NCBI GenBank assembly: GCA_963835085.1
Contig: CAWIED010000001.1
Location: 2,790,001-2,854,000, forward strand
Direction of reading: 5' to 3'
Length of the DNA stretch: 64,000 bases
DNA from: JBDIAG01 sp963835085
GTDB lineage: Bacteria; Actinomycetota; Actinomycetes; Actinomycetales; CAWJMD01
Of this stretch, positions 35,659-45,429 are shown in pieces. How positions within the stretch are numbered: the stretch's first letter is position 1; each line of letters begins with the position of its first letter. The notes under the pieces were generated by a model. That model was not told where the DNA came from and searched no databases. It saw only the letters and a program-made list of their open reading frames with translations. The position numbers and the translations under genes were made by a program.

Positions 35659-35862
35659 ATGGCAACGACCCGGGTGAATCAGTTGATGGTCGTCTCCGGA
35701 GCCTCGACTGATATCGGCGCTGCCACAGCGCAGGAACTCGCCACGATGGGCTACCGCGCGCCCTTGCCGGAGTCCGGAACGATCGCGACGCGAACCGGAT
35801 CCAGGCGCAGAGGGCCTCAGCTGGTCACTTCAGCGCCAGCGTCTCGACAGGCTGCCCTGTGA
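35659..35862 (+). pseudogene. N-terminal remnant of a short-chain dehydrogenase/reductase
   Basis: VVSGASTDIGAATAQELATMGYR (one residue off the normal TGxxxGIG glycine pattern) is the start of an SDR Rossmann fold with GGCAACCATGG-type context and AAGGGATCG upstream. After about 33 residues the similarity ends, and the frame runs into the vapC gene from the opposite strand. Together with the preceding half-gene it marks a deletion or rearrangement scar. Confidence 0.6.
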
Positions 35863-36244
35863 CCTCGGCGATCAGGTCGAAGTCCTTGTCAACAGCGAGC
35901 ACGGTCAGTCCGCTCTTTTCAGCGGTGGCAGCGATCAGCAGATCAGGAATGGACGGCGCACGATGCTGTCCGCGATCCGCGAGCAGCATCTGCACCTCGA
36001 AGGCGCGGTGCTCCATGCCAGGTGTTAGATGCTCGATCGGCATGAGCGACAACGGCGGGAGACCAAACGCCTCCCTCCCGGCGTCCCCCGATCGGGCCGA
36101 GTAGCCGAGCTCAAGCCTCGTCACCGCCGAGAGTCTCACCAGCCCTCGTTCGATTCGTACGTTCCACTCCTCGATGCGCGCGGCATGACCAGCCTGCATC
36201 CGTGCATACGCCGACTTGTCGATCAGCCAGTTGGTCACCGCCAC
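35825..36244 (-). CDS. vapC: VapC-type PIN-domain toxin ribonuclease
   Basis: 139 aa PIN domain. The acidic metal-binding residues are visible in [10 protein letters not shown] (Asp9), TRLELGYSA (Glu), [11 protein letters not shown] (Asp) and [11 protein letters not shown] (Asp). VapC toxins cut tRNA or rRNA and are held inactive by VapB. Its start overlaps the vapB stop by 10 bp, the classic coupled arrangement. It lies at the border of decayed oxidoreductase fragments, typical of an accessory spot. Confidence 0.92.
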   Translation of the reverse strand: MAVTNWLIDKSAYARMQAGHAARIEEWNVRIERGLVRLSAVTRLELGYSARSGDAGREAFGLPPLSLMPIEHLTPGMEHRAFEVQMLLADRGQHRAPSIPDLLIAATAEKSGLTVLAVDKDFDLIAEVTGQPVETLALK

Positions 36245-36459
36245 GCGGCGTCCATGACCTCAGAATCGGCCAAGTCACCGAACGCCGCAGCTGAGCGACC
36301 CCAGTCGGCCGCCGTCAGCACGGCCTCGGGACTCGTGACCGTCGCCACTTCCAGCTTCCGGCGCAGGAATTCGTTGCGGGACAGGCCCAGCTCAGAAGCC
36401 TCGGCATCGATACGCTCGACTGCCGCGTCGCTGAGCCCTCGGATCAGCACGTTCGTCAT
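36235..36459 (-). CDS. vapB: VapB-type antitoxin (ribbon-helix-helix, FitA-like)
   Basis: 74 aa. The N-terminal ribbon-helix-helix ([34 protein letters not shown]) binds DNA, and the C-terminal tail ([13 protein letters not shown]) would wrap VapC. The ATG at 36459 follows GGAGG. A perfect 20-bp palindrome 18 bp upstream is the likely autoregulatory operator. Confidence 0.9.
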   Translation of the reverse strand: MTNVLIRGLSDAAVERIDAEASELGLSRNEFLRRKLEVATVTSPEAVLTAADWGRSAAAFGDLADSEVMDAAWR

Positions 36460-36477
36460 GACGACCACCTCCGCATA

Positions 36478-36497
36478 GATGATATCGCGATATCATC
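36478..36497 (-). promoter_or_regulatory. Palindromic operator of vapBC
   Basis: GATGATATCGCGATATCATC is a perfect 20-bp palindrome directly upstream of the vapB ribosome-binding site and contains the only AT-rich sequence nearby, so it probably overlaps the promoter. VapB-VapC complexes typically bind such sites to repress their own operon. Confidence 0.75.
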
Positions 36498-36555
36498 GAG
36501 TGCTCCAGTCGTCCCGGAGCCCGACGGCGATCGGGTGGATCATCGTCCTCGGCGG

Positions 36556-37641
36556 CTACACGTTGAACCGGAACTCCACCACGTCTCCGTCAGTCATCAC
36601 ATAGTCCTTGCCTTCGATCCGCACCTTGCCGCGAGACTTGGCCTCGTTCATGGAGCCGGCCTCGTCCAAGTCTTCGAAGGAGACCACTTCCGCCTTGATG
36701 AAGCCGCGCTGAAAATCGGTGTGGATGACGCCGGCAGCCTGGGGGGCCGTCCAGCCCTTGCGGATCGTCCAGGCGCGCGATTCCTTGGGGCCAGCAGTCA
36801 GGTAAGTCTGCAGGCCCAGGGTCGAAAACCCAACGCGGGCAAGCTGATCGAGTCCGGACTCGGTGGCTCCGAGGCTTTCCAACAGTTCGAGAGCCTCCTC
36901 GCGATCGAGTTCGGCAAGGTCGGACTCCACCTTCGCGTCGAGGAAGATCGCCTCGGCCGGTTCCACCAGGGCGCGCAAGCGGCCCTTGAGCTCGTCGTCC
37001 GACAGCCCGTCTTCATCGAGATTGAAGACGTAGAGGAACGGCTTGGAAGTCATCAGGCCGAGCTCGCGCAGTTGACTCACGTCGATACCCGCCTTGGGGG
37101 CGCCTGCGAAGAGCGTCGCGCCGGAGTTCAGCAGCTCCTGGGCGGCTACTGCGGCGTCGAGGATCGCCTTGTCGGTCTTCTTGCCCTTGACCTCCTTCTC
37201 GAGGCGGGGAATGGCCCGCTCGAGCGTCTGCAGGTCGGCCAGGATCAGCTCGGTGTTGATGGTCTCCATGTCACGGGCGGGATCGACGCTGTCGTCCACA
37301 TGAATGACATCGGTATCGGCGAACGCTCGGATCACCTGGCAGATGGCGTCGGCCTCGCGGATGTTCGCGAGGAACTTGTTGCCCAGCCCCTCCCCCTCGC
37401 TGGCGCCGCGCACGATGCCTGCGATGTCGACGAACGACACCGTGGCCGGCAGGATCTTGACACTGCCATGGATCTCGGCCAGACGGTCGAGCCGCGGATC
37501 GGGCAGGGGAACGACGCCGATGTTGGGCTCGATCGTGGCGAACGGGTAGTTCGCCGCGAGCACCTCGTTCTTGGTCAGAGCGTTGAACAGGGTGGACTTG
37601 CCCACGTTGGGGAGCCCGACGATACCGATGGTGAGTGCCAC
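36556..37641 (-). CDS. ychF: Ribosome-binding ATPase YchF (Obg-like)
   Basis: 361 aa, full length. G1 GLPNVGKSTLFN (near residue 8), G3 DIAGIVRGASEGEGLGN and the C-terminal TGS-type domain (RAWTIRKGWTAPQAAGVIHTDFQRGFI...GKDYVMTDGDVVEF) are intact. YchF prefers ATP over GTP and associates with the ribosome. A monocistronic core gene between vapBC and rmuC; transcription diverges from rmuC. Confidence 0.97.
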   Translation of the reverse strand: MALTIGIVGLPNVGKSTLFNALTKNEVLAANYPFATIEPNIGVVPLPDPRLDRLAEIHGSVKILPATVSFVDIAGIVRGASEGEGLGNKFLANIREADAICQVIRAFADTDVIHVDDSVDPARDMETINTELILADLQTLERAIPRLEKEVKGKKTDKAILDAAVAAQELLNSGATLFAGAPKAGIDVSQLRELGLMTSKPFLYVFNLDEDGLSDDELKGRLRALVEPAEAIFLDAKVESDLAELDREEALELLESLGATESGLDQLARVGFSTLGLQTYLTAGPKESRAWTIRKGWTAPQAAGVIHTDFQRGFIKAEVVSFEDLDEAGSMNEAKSRGKVRIEGKDYVMTDGDVVEFRFNV

Positions 37642-37762
37642 GGGACATAGAGCCTACCTGCCCGCCCGACCCGCCCACCCCGCCAGTTGGGCGTACGGCG
37701 CGATGGGCGGCTCGGCCACGTCACGCTGGAGGACTGTCGGTGGTCGATGAGACTGTCTGCTC

Positions 37763-38920
37763 ATGACCGGATGGATGCTGCTGGGCCTGCTCGTCGCGTT
37801 GGTGAGCGGGTTGATCGCTGGGCTCGTGCCCACGCGACTGCTGTTGCGCGCGCGCTTCGAGGCAGACGTCGCCCACGTGCTGGCCGAGCGGGATCAACTC
37901 CGGCTTCGGGTCGCACAACTGAGTGAGTCGGTGGAGAGCAACCAAGAGCTGGCGATGACGGTGGCACCGCTCAAGTCGAGCCTCGCCCGTATGGAGGCCA
38001 CCGTCGAGCGTCTGCAGAAGGAGCACTCGGAGGGATCGGGCCGGCTGAGTGCCCAGCTGGCCACTGTGGCGGCGGGCGAGGAGGCCCTGCGCCAGCAGAC
38101 GGCGAGCCTGGCGGGCGCGTTGCGCTCCACCGGAATCCGCGGCAACTGGGGCGAGGTGCAACTGCGACGCATCGTCGAGCACGCCGGCCTGCTCGAACGC
38201 GTCGACATCAGCACCCAGGCTGCCGCAGTCAACGATCTGGGCGCCAGCATCCGCCCCGACGCGGTGGTGCACCTACCAGGCGGCAAACAGCTCATCATCG
38301 ACGCCAAAGCCCCTCTGGGAGAAGACGATGCAGCCCAGGCACAACTGCTCAAGGCGCACGTGAACAGCCTTGCCGGCAAGCGCTACTGGACGGCGTTCAC
38401 GCCCACCCCCGAACTGGTGATCTGCTTCATCCCGAGCGAGGGCCTGCTCGCAGCGGCCTGCCGGGCCGACCCAGGCCTGGTGGAACAGGCCATGGCCAAA
38501 CGCATCGTGGTGGCCTCGCCAACCACCCTGCTCACGATGCTCAAGGCGGTGGCGCTCACCTGGCAGCAAGATGCACTGGTGGGCAATGCCCAGCAGGTGG
38601 TGCAACTGGGCCGTCAGCTTCACCAGCGACTCCTCGAACTGGGCGAGCACACGGCCAAGCTCGGGCGCACGCTCAACCGGGCCGTGGTCGACTACAACGC
38701 GCTGGCCGCCACCACGGAGACCAAGGTGCTCAGCAAGGCCCGCACGCTGGGCGAGCTCGGCGTCACGGCCACGCCGATAGCGACGGTGCCGGAGCTGTCA
38801 GCCCAGGCCCGACCACCCACGGGGCTGGTGGTCTTGCATCCCGTCCCACCGGACGAGGACGAGGAACTAGCAGAAGACGTTGTGCCGCAACCGGAGTGGG
38901 GGTGGGCTAGCGGGCCTTGA
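37763..38920 (+). CDS. rmuC: DNA recombination protein RmuC family
   Basis: 385 aa. An N-terminal membrane helix ([18 protein letters not shown]), a coiled coil (about 30-115) and the PD-(D/E)XK-like RmuC domain with [42 protein letters not shown] and [21 protein letters not shown]. RmuC limits recombination at short inverted repeats. Its last 14 bp overlap the convergent ispH gene. Confidence 0.94.
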   Translation: MTGWMLLGLLVALVSGLIAGLVPTRLLLRARFEADVAHVLAERDQLRLRVAQLSESVESNQELAMTVAPLKSSLARMEATVERLQKEHSEGSGRLSAQLATVAAGEEALRQQTASLAGALRSTGIRGNWGEVQLRRIVEHAGLLERVDISTQAAAVNDLGASIRPDAVVHLPGGKQLIIDAKAPLGEDDAAQAQLLKAHVNSLAGKRYWTAFTPTPELVICFIPSEGLLAAACRADPGLVEQAMAKRIVVASPTTLLTMLKAVALTWQQDALVGNAQQVVQLGRQLHQRLLELGEHTAKLGRTLNRAVVDYNALAATTETKVLSKARTLGELGVTATPIATVPELSAQARPPTGLVVLHPVPPDEDEELAEDVVPQPEWGWASGP

Positions 38921-39914
38921 GATCTTTGCGCAGTTCGCGGGGCAGGGAGAACATCAGATCTTCCTCTGCCGTACGCACCTCTTCGACCGTGCCGTAGCCA
39001 CGTTCGGCGAGCCACGCCAGCACGTCCTGCACCAGCACCTCAGGCACGGAAGCCCCAGAGGTGACGCCCACCGACGTGACGCCGTCGAGCCAGGTCTCAT
39101 CGATCTCGCCGGCGTGGTCGACCCGGTGCGAGGCGCCCGCCCCATGTTCCAGTGCGACCTCCACGAGCCGCACAGAGTTCGACGAGTTGGCCGAGCCCAC
39201 CACGATCACCAGGTCGGCGTCAGGCGCGATCTTCTTGACTGCCACCTGGCGGTTCTGAGTGGCGTAACAGATGTCGTCGGACGGTGGGTCCTGCAACGCC
39301 GGAAAGCGCTCGCGCAGGCGGCGCACCGTCTCCATCGTCTCGTCGACGCTCAGCGTGGTCTGGGAAAGCCAGACGACCTTGTTGGGGTCGCGCACGGTCA
39401 CCGCGTCGACCGAGTCAGGCGAGTCGACGATCTGAATGTGGCCGGGGGCCTCCCCCGCCGTGCCCTCGACTTCCTCGTGGCCGACATGGCCGATCAGCAG
39501 GATGTCGTAGTCGGTGTTGGCGAACCGCACAGCTTCCTTGTGCACCTTGGTGACGAGCGGGCAGGTGGCGTCGATGGTGGCCAGGTGCCGGCGCGCCGCC
39601 TGGGCGTGCACCTCGGGCGAGACGCCGTGTGCGGAGAAGATCACCCGAGCCCCCTCGGGCACCTCGTCTGTCTCGTTGACAAAGACCGCACCCCGCTTCT
39701 GCAGGGTGGAGACCACGTGCTTGTTGTGCACGATCTCCTTGCGCACATACACCGGTGCGCCATAGGTCTCCAGCGCCTTCTCTACCGCCACGACCGCGCG
39801 ATCGACGCCGGCACAGTACCCCCGCGGCGCCGCCAGCAGCACGCGTTTGGTCGCCACAGCTACGGCAGCGGCTGTATCGGCGGTGGGACCGGCGGAAGCA
39901 GGGGAAGTTGTCAC
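38907..39914 (-). CDS. ispH: 4-hydroxy-3-methylbut-2-enyl diphosphate reductase IspH
   Basis: 335 aa. Last enzyme of the MEP isoprenoid pathway, a [4Fe-4S] protein. The three cluster cysteines are in [21 protein letters not shown] and [10 protein letters not shown], with the substrate-binding His in FSAHGVSP and VHNKH. The gene starts with GTG 39914 (or 39917), 111 bp from the divergent xseA; longer in-frame readings run through xseA and are artefacts. Confidence 0.96.
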   Translation of the reverse strand: MTTSPASAGPTADTAAAVAVATKRVLLAAPRGYCAGVDRAVVAVEKALETYGAPVYVRKEIVHNKHVVSTLQKRGAVFVNETDEVPEGARVIFSAHGVSPEVHAQAARRHLATIDATCPLVTKVHKEAVRFANTDYDILLIGHVGHEEVEGTAGEAPGHIQIVDSPDSVDAVTVRDPNKVVWLSQTTLSVDETMETVRRLRERFPALQDPPSDDICYATQNRQVAVKKIAPDADLVIVVGSANSSNSVRLVEVALEHGAGASHRVDHAGEIDETWLDGVTSVGVTSGASVPEVLVQDVLAWLAERGYGTVEEVRTAEEDLMFSLPRELRKDLKAR

Positions 39915-40025
39915 CACCTCATCGTAAGATCCTCGACGCCTCCCCACCGACCGGAGCGAGGGCAGGCCGATGGGAGCGAGCAGCGATCGGCGGCACTGTC
40001 GGGGGTGTGGGTTAGCCTCGCGAGC

Positions 40026-41282
40026 GTGAGTCAACCTCCACCTGCACGCACGCTGCCAGAGAAGGCAGCCGATACGTCGGCCGAGAACCCCTGGCCGTTG
40101 CGGGTTCTCACCACCAAGATCAGCAAGTACATCATGCGGATGCCGGTGGCCTGGGTCGAAGGGCAAGTGCTTGAGATCAGTCGGCGTGGAGACTCGTCCG
40201 TCGTCTTTCTCACGTTGCGCGATACCGACGTCGACATGTCGCTGTCGCTGACCACCGGGCGGCGCATCCTCGACGCGATGCCCACTCCTCTGGTCGAAGG
40301 TGCCCGGGTGGTGGCGCGGGTGGTGCCGGAGTACTGGGAGAAACGCGGGAGGTTCTCGCTCACAGCGCTCGACATCCGTCCCGTCGGGCTCGGCGCGCTC
40401 CTTGCCCAGATCGAGCATCTTCGCCAGCTGCTGGCCGCCGAGGGGCTCTTCGACGATCGTCTCAAGAAGCGGCTGCCCTTTGCTCCCGACGTAGTGGGCC
40501 TGGTGTGTGGCCGCGATAGCGACGCCGAACGCGACGTGGTTGTGAACACGCAGCATCGTTGGCCCGCAACGACTTTCGAGATCAGGCGAGTCCCGGTGCA
40601 GGGCAGCGCTGCGGTGAACTCGATCTGCCAGGCCATCACCGAGCTCGATGCGGACCCCCGCGTCGAGGTCATCGTGGTGGCGCGAGGCGGCGGCTCCTTG
40701 GAAGACCTGCTCCCCTTCAGCAACGAGACTCTCGTGCGAACAGCGGCCAACTGCAGCACCCCGATCGTGAGCGCCATCGGCCACGAGGCCGACTCCCCTC
40801 TGCTCGACCTGGTGTGCGACCTTCGCGCCTCCACCCCCACCGACGCCGCCAAGCGCCTCGTGCCCGACGTGACCGCCGAACTCAACCGCGTCGACGACGT
40901 GCGCGCGCGGCTGCGAAGGGCGATGACCCTGCGGGTAGACGGTGAACAATCCCGCCTCGACTCCCTGCGTGCGCGGCCGGGCCTGGCCAGCCCCACCGCC
41001 GCTCTTGACGCCCAGGCCGACGTGGTCATGAGCCTGCGACACCGCGGCACTCGCAGTGTTCACGTGCGACTCGAACGAGCAGAAGACGACATCGCCCACA
41101 TCTTGGCGCGGGTCCGCGCGCTGTCGCCCAAGGCAACGCTCGAGCGTGGCTACGCGGTCGTGCTCGACGAGGCCGGACACGTCGTCACCGATGCCGCCGA
41201 CACAACCACCGGCGCGCAGTTGCAGGTGTTGCTGGCCACCGGCCGCCTCACCACTCAGGTCACCCAGGCCCATGGTGACTAG
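40026..41282 (+). CDS. xseA: Exodeoxyribonuclease VII large subunit
   Basis: 418 aa. N-terminal OB-fold ([24 protein letters not shown]) followed by the XseA catalytic region: [50 protein letters not shown] and [27 protein letters not shown], then a coiled coil and the C-terminal LERGYAVV. The start is GTG 40026 (SQPPPART); in-frame sequence upstream lies within ispH. xseB follows after 40 bp. Confidence 0.96.
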   Translation: MSQPPPARTLPEKAADTSAENPWPLRVLTTKISKYIMRMPVAWVEGQVLEISRRGDSSVVFLTLRDTDVDMSLSLTTGRRILDAMPTPLVEGARVVARVVPEYWEKRGRFSLTALDIRPVGLGALLAQIEHLRQLLAAEGLFDDRLKKRLPFAPDVVGLVCGRDSDAERDVVVNTQHRWPATTFEIRRVPVQGSAAVNSICQAITELDADPRVEVIVVARGGGSLEDLLPFSNETLVRTAANCSTPIVSAIGHEADSPLLDLVCDLRASTPTDAAKRLVPDVTAELNRVDDVRARLRRAMTLRVDGEQSRLDSLRARPGLASPTAALDAQADVVMSLRHRGTRSVHVRLERAEDDIAHILARVRALSPKATLERGYAVVLDEAGHVVTDAADTTTGAQLQVLLATGRLTTQVTQAHGD

Positions 41283-41322
41283 GGCGCGCCACGGCTCATC
41301 CGAGAACCATGAAAGGACAGAG

Positions 41323-41550
41323 ATGACAACTACCCCGAGTGGCGCGCCCGAACCGGCGAGCCTTGGTTACGAACAGGCCCGCGACGAACTCGTATCCGTC
41401 GTCACGCGGTTGGAGTCGGGAGGCGCCACGCTTGAGGAATCACTCGCGCTGTGGGAGCGCGGCGAAGCGTTGGCCGAACGGTGTCAAGAATGGCTCGATC
41501 AGGCGCGCCAACGCCTGGCCTCGGCCAAGAGTGCCGATTCTCAGTCCTGA
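41323..41550 (+). CDS. xseB: Exodeoxyribonuclease VII small subunit
   Basis: 75 aa. [53 protein letters not shown] helical hairpin, the standard XseB signature. It binds the coiled coil of XseA to form the single-strand exonuclease. AAAGGACAG precedes the ATG at 41323. Same strand and order as in most bacteria. Confidence 0.96.
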   Translation: MTTTPSGAPEPASLGYEQARDELVSVVTRLESGGATLEESLALWERGEALAERCQEWLDQARQRLASAKSADSQS

Positions 41551-41641
41551 TCGGTGCCGGCATTCCAGGGCGTACGGCGTCGGTCACCAGCGGGTCGAAC
41601 CGCGTGCGCCTTCACGTGCCTTGACGATATGGACCGCGGCG

Positions 41642-42241
41642 TCATCCGCCAGCCTGTTGAACCGCCTCCGCCAGGGTGGCCAGATCGTCACGTGTCGCGG
41701 TGCCAGTCACGACCGTGACCGGACCGCCGACTGCTCCCTTGACCAGACTCACCCGGCCATCGGAATCGACATACGTGGCCCAGGCGATTCCGCCGATGGC
41801 CTGCGGGGTCTGCACGTCGTTGCCCGAGGTTGTGGCCTCGCTGAGCCAGATTGCCGTGGCGTTGCCGGTCATCTCCAGGCCGGCATACTCCCCGGACGGG
41901 GTCAGATAGCCGACGTGCCACGCTGCCTGCTTGGTGGGATCGGGGGCCTCTCGCCTGGCGCTCGTGACCTTCCAGGCGGACGGGAGCTTCGGAATGACCA
42001 CCGGCACGTCGCCCGACGACTCGGCGGCAGCGGCCGCGTCGTTGATATTGGCCGACGGAATGACGGGCGTGTCGGGGCGGGGCACCAGCAGAAAGATCAC
42101 GAGCACCACCACGCCGATCGCCGCCAGCGAGCGCACCATGTCGAAGGCGGTCTTGCGCAGGATGTTGCGCTCGTTGGCCCGTTTGCGATTGGCGGCAGCG
42201 ATGTCGGCGGCCGACTCGGGTTGCACGGCTGAATTCGACAC
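41642..42241 (-). CDS. DUF4245 family membrane-anchored protein
   Basis: 199 aa. A single N-terminal membrane helix (about 36-52, AAIGVVVLVIFLLVP) is followed by an exported domain with PKLPSAWKVTSARRE and WHVGYLTPSGEYAGLE, the typical DUF4245 pattern. The family is actinobacterial and often adjoins xseAB, as here; its function is unknown. It is convergent with xseB. Confidence 0.9.
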   Translation of the reverse strand: MSNSAVQPESAADIAAANRKRANERNILRKTAFDMVRSLAAIGVVVLVIFLLVPRPDTPVIPSANINDAAAAAESSGDVPVVIPKLPSAWKVTSARREAPDPTKQAAWHVGYLTPSGEYAGLEMTGNATAIWLSEATTSGNDVQTPQAIGGIAWATYVDSDGRVSLVKGAVGGPVTVVTGTATRDDLATLAEAVQQAGG

Positions 42242-42434
42242 GAGCCCAGTGTCTCAGCCTGTCTAGACCTGGACGACGTCGCGGTTCGCTTCGACGCCAG
42301 GTCCGAACGAGTCGACAGGAATCACCAGTCACAGCTGGAACCGGTGTGGCAACCCCGCGCCCGATCCGACCTCCCCAATCATTGGACGATACCCATAGGG
42401 TTCAGGGCTAAACCGGTTCGAAGGGGTTGCACAG

Positions 42435-43391
42435 ATGAGTAAACCAGCCGTCGTCGTGTGCGTGGGCGAAGCCCTCGTCGACATCATCGAGCGAAGGGGC
42501 TCGGATCAGCTGACGGAGGAACATGTAGGCGGCTCACCAGCGAACGTCGCCCTGACTCTCGGCCGACTCGGCCAGGCGTCCTTCCTCCTGACGCGGATCG
42601 GAAACGACGAGCGCGGTCAACGCATCGCAGACCACCTCGGCGCGTCGAACGTCGAACTCATCACCGGATCGACGCAAGAGGCCACCACCTCTACTGCCAA
42701 GGCCATGCTCGATGACAGCGGCGCGGCCACTTACGAATTCGACCTCGGCTGGGAGCTTCCGACGCCCTTGCCCGCACTCCCCGAGGGCACAGTGTGCCTG
42801 CACACCGGGTCCATCGCAGCCCTGCTCGCGCCCGGAGGCGCGCAGGTTGCCGAGTTGTGCGCAGCCGCCCGAGCGGGCGCGACCATCAGCTACGACCCCA
42901 ACCTGCGACCCGCGATCCTGGGCAGCGCCGACGCAATCCGCGACCAGGTGGAGGCGCTCGTCGCCGTATCCGACATCGTGAAGCTGAGCGACGAGGACGC
43001 AGCCTGGTTCGAGCCCGGCACCGACGCCGAAGACTTGGCCGCTCGTTGGCAGAAGCTCGGCCCCGCACTCGTAGTCGTCACCCGGGGTGGCGACGGCGCC
43101 GTTGGGTTCACCCGGGAAGGTCGCGTTGAGATCGCCTCGCTGCCGGTGGATGTCATCGACACCGTGGGCGCCGGCGACACCTTCAGTGCAGGGCTGATCG
43201 ACGGCTTGGCCTACGCCGGGCTCCTGGGCAGCCCGCAACGGGAGGCGTTGTACGGCATCAGTCTGGGTGCCGCTAAGGCGATCATGGAACACGCCGCCCG
43301 GCTCGCGGCCGTCACTGTCTCCAGGCGTGGCGCCAACACCCCTTGGCGGCATGAGGTGTACCCCGGTCAGGCCGAGGGCGCGCGCGACTGA
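42435..43391 (+). CDS. PfkB-family carbohydrate kinase (fructokinase-like)
   Basis: 318 aa. The N-terminal CVGEALVDIIE and GGSPANVALTLGRLG and the C-terminal DTVGAGDTFSAGLIDGL, with the catalytic Asp in GAGD, define a ribokinase-fold sugar kinase. The fructokinase-like sequence suggests fructose or a related ketose. AAGGGG precedes the ATG at 42435, and the gene appears monocistronic with its promoter in the preceding 190 bp. Confidence 0.92.
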   Translation: MSKPAVVVCVGEALVDIIERRGSDQLTEEHVGGSPANVALTLGRLGQASFLLTRIGNDERGQRIADHLGASNVELITGSTQEATTSTAKAMLDDSGAATYEFDLGWELPTPLPALPEGTVCLHTGSIAALLAPGGAQVAELCAAARAGATISYDPNLRPAILGSADAIRDQVEALVAVSDIVKLSDEDAAWFEPGTDAEDLAARWQKLGPALVVVTRGGDGAVGFTREGRVEIASLPVDVIDTVGAGDTFSAGLIDGLAYAGLLGSPQREALYGISLGAAKAIMEHAARLAAVTVSRRGANTPWRHEVYPGQAEGARD

Positions 43392-43923
43392 GCGTCTCCG
43401 CAACGGGCGCCCTGAGCTGGCAGGGCGGGACCAGGGCCGGGCCAGGCCAGGCCGCGTATGCAGCTGATGCGATGCCCGGCTGCAGCATCGAAGAGTTCGG
43501 GCTGCGGCGCGCGGCAGGCTGCGGCGCTGGCGAGGGCAAATCCGCCAGGGCAGCTATGAAGCTGGCGCGATCGCGGGGGGGCTGGCGAGGTCTGCAGCAC
43601 TCCTCGCGAGCGGCAACCTACGTACCGCTGGCTCCTGGCCGGCGGAATAACGACGGATCACCTGAAGAGCCCGGACCGGGCGTCGCCGGGCGAGCAGAAC
43701 GGTTGAGCTGCACGCACTATGACGTTGCCCCGCCACGTGGGGCAGCGTCATAGCGAGGCAGCGGCTGCCCTGCTACGGCCCTGGCTGCCATAACTGATCC
43801 CCTCGAGCGGCACGACGCCTGGACCGCCAACGGACCAGCCCTGCCCCATCAGCCGGGCCATCGTCATAGCGAGCGAAAGCCACCCACCGCACCGCCTGGT
43901 TGTCAGGAATGGCCAGCCAACTA
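43392..43923. other. Intergenic stretch with repeats, between pfkB-like and methyltransferase genes
   Basis: 532 bp without a supportable gene. It contains the palindrome at 43717-43753, a half-copy of the same sequence near 43856-43875 (CCATCGTCATAGCGAGCG) and a duplicated 12-mer at 43903 and 43924. Two genes converge here, so terminator activity is expected. Confidence 0.5.
43717..43753. repeat. Dispersed palindrome, copy 2 (core only)
   Basis: CTATGACGTTGCCCC and GGGGCAGCGTCATAG pair with one G-T wobble around a 7-base loop. The arms match those of the elements at 4307-4343 and 63602-63638. The wider flanks of those two copies are not conserved here. Confidence 0.75.
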
Positions 43924-43935
43924 TCAGGAATGGCC
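43903..43935. repeat. Direct repeat of 12 bp at the end of the methyltransferase gene
   Basis: TCAGGAATGGCC occurs at 43903 and at 43924. The second copy contains the stop codon and last codons of the methyltransferase gene, so the first looks like a short duplication of the gene end. Confidence 0.6.
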
Positions 43936-44820
43936 GCTCCACGCTTGCGCCATGGCCGCGATGTGCGCAGGCGACGAGCCGCAACAGGCACCTACAACGT
44001 CGACTCCGAGCGAACGCAGTTCGGCTGCGTGCTCGCCCATCTCGTCGGGATCGACGGTGTACTCGAATTGGTCTCCACTCAACTGCGGCAGGCCGGCATT
44101 CGACTGGGCAACGATCAACAGGTGGTCGTGATCTGCTCGGGCAGCGTTGAGCTTGCCGACAATCTGCACCATCTCGTGCGGCCCACGACCACAGTTGGCA
44201 CCAACCGCATCTACCCCGGCGTCAGCCAGCGCCGTGACGGCGGTGGTGGGATCGATCCCCATCATCGTGCGTAGGTTGGTGTCGAAACTGAAGGTGGCGA
44301 TGATCGGCAGATCCGGTGCCATGAATCGGGCGGCGGCCACGGCAGCCTGCACTTCGGTGAGGTCGCTCATGGTCTCGATGAGCACCAGATCGATGCCACC
44401 GGCCACCAGGCCACGCAACTGCTCCGCGAACAGCGCCATGGCGTCGTCGGTGGTGAGCGTGCCCAGCGGTTCCAGCAATTCGCCGGTGGGCCCGATGTCA
44501 CCGGCCACGAGCACGTGATGCCGGTCGGCGACCTTGCGGGCCAGGCGGGCGCCAGCCTCGTTGAACTCGACGCAGCGATCCCCCAGGCCGTTCATATCGA
44601 GCCGAGGCCGAGTGCCGCCGAACGTATTGGTCGTCAGGATCTGAGCGCCGGCAACCGCATACTCCTCGTGCAACGCCTCGATGGCGTCGGGGTTGTCGAC
44701 ATTCCACGACTCGGCCACCTCCCCGGGCGGCAGCCCCCGCTCCTGCAACAACCAGCCGTACCCTCCGTCGAAGAGGGCTGGACGGCCCGCGAGCAACGTC
44801 GTCAAGCGGTTCTCAGTCAC
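43924..44820 (-). CDS. Homocysteine S-methyltransferase-family protein
   Basis: 298 aa TIM-barrel of the pfam02574 type. The zinc cysteines are in GANCGRGPHE and VGACCGSSPAHI, with FDGGYGWLLQERG and TNTFGGTRPRL near the N-terminus. Family members move a methyl group from S-methylmethionine, betaine or a related donor to homocysteine. A link with the glycine betaine produced by the carnitine operon is conceivable but there is no physical linkage. Donor specificity cannot be read from the sequence. Confidence 0.88.
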   Translation of the reverse strand: MTENRLTTLLAGRPALFDGGYGWLLQERGLPPGEVAESWNVDNPDAIEALHEEYAVAGAQILTTNTFGGTRPRLDMNGLGDRCVEFNEAGARLARKVADRHHVLVAGDIGPTGELLEPLGTLTTDDAMALFAEQLRGLVAGGIDLVLIETMSDLTEVQAAVAAARFMAPDLPIIATFSFDTNLRTMMGIDPTTAVTALADAGVDAVGANCGRGPHEMVQIVGKLNAARADHDHLLIVAQSNAGLPQLSGDQFEYTVDPDEMGEHAAELRSLGVDVVGACCGSSPAHIAAMAQAWSGHS

Positions 44821-44900
44821 CCGAAAAGTCTATCCTCGGTGCCTAGGCCCGAAGCGAGGGCGCAGGGACGACAGCTGAGCACAACGGAGGGCAACGGTCT

Positions 44901-45362
44901 TCACCAGTCTTGCGGCAGCCCCAACAGCCTCGGTGTGCGCGCCACGTAGTCGGCGTAGCCAGCCCCGAAGTGCTCGCGCAGACGCTGCTCCTCGGCAACG
45001 ACCTTGGCAAACAGCACGCCGCCCAGCGCAGCCGCGCACAGCAGTGGTTCTGGACGCCGCCGGAGCACCGCAACATTCATGGCGGCGATCATCAACCCCA
45101 CATAGAGCGGGTTGCGGCTGAACGCATAGGGCCCGTCCGTTCGCAGCAGCGCCCCCTCCTTGGGCTGGACCGCCGGATGCAGATCGGCACCCAACTGCAT
45201 CGCCGCCGAACCGGCGAGCCCCGCACCGATACCGACGCCTACGCCGGTGGTGGCCATGAGGAAGGCCGGGAGCGACCACCGGGGACGTCCGGGCCAGCAC
45301 AGACCGGCCAGACACGCGAATTGCGCCACCACCAGGGCCTGGCCCTGCCGATCGCTGCGCAT
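44901..45362 (-). CDS. Isoprenylcysteine carboxyl methyltransferase-like membrane protein
   Basis: 153 aa with four to five membrane helices and the C-terminal ICMT/PEMT signature: GPYAFSRNPLYVGLMI and VAEEQRLREHFGAGYADYVARTPRLLG, which bind S-adenosylmethionine. Bacterial members methylate small hydrophobic or lipid substrates that are mostly unknown. Same strand as folP-like downstream neighbours but separated by about 70 bp. Confidence 0.85.
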   Translation of the reverse strand: MRSDRQGQALVVAQFACLAGLCWPGRPRWSLPAFLMATTGVGVGIGAGLAGSAAMQLGADLHPAVQPKEGALLRTDGPYAFSRNPLYVGLMIAAMNVAVLRRRPEPLLCAAALGGVLFAKVVAEEQRLREHFGAGYADYVARTPRLLGLPQDW

Positions 45363-45429
45363 GGGCCAACGCTACGCCGTCGCGACAGGGTGTGGGCATC
45401 GCCGCAGACCCGGCTTGCGATACCCGGGC

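Noticed and set aside
38880..41282. Long overlapping readings on both strands through ispH and xseA
   Set aside because: These are extensions of the real genes through their opposite-strand neighbours, caused by high GC; family homology stops at the GTG starts at 40026 and 39914.
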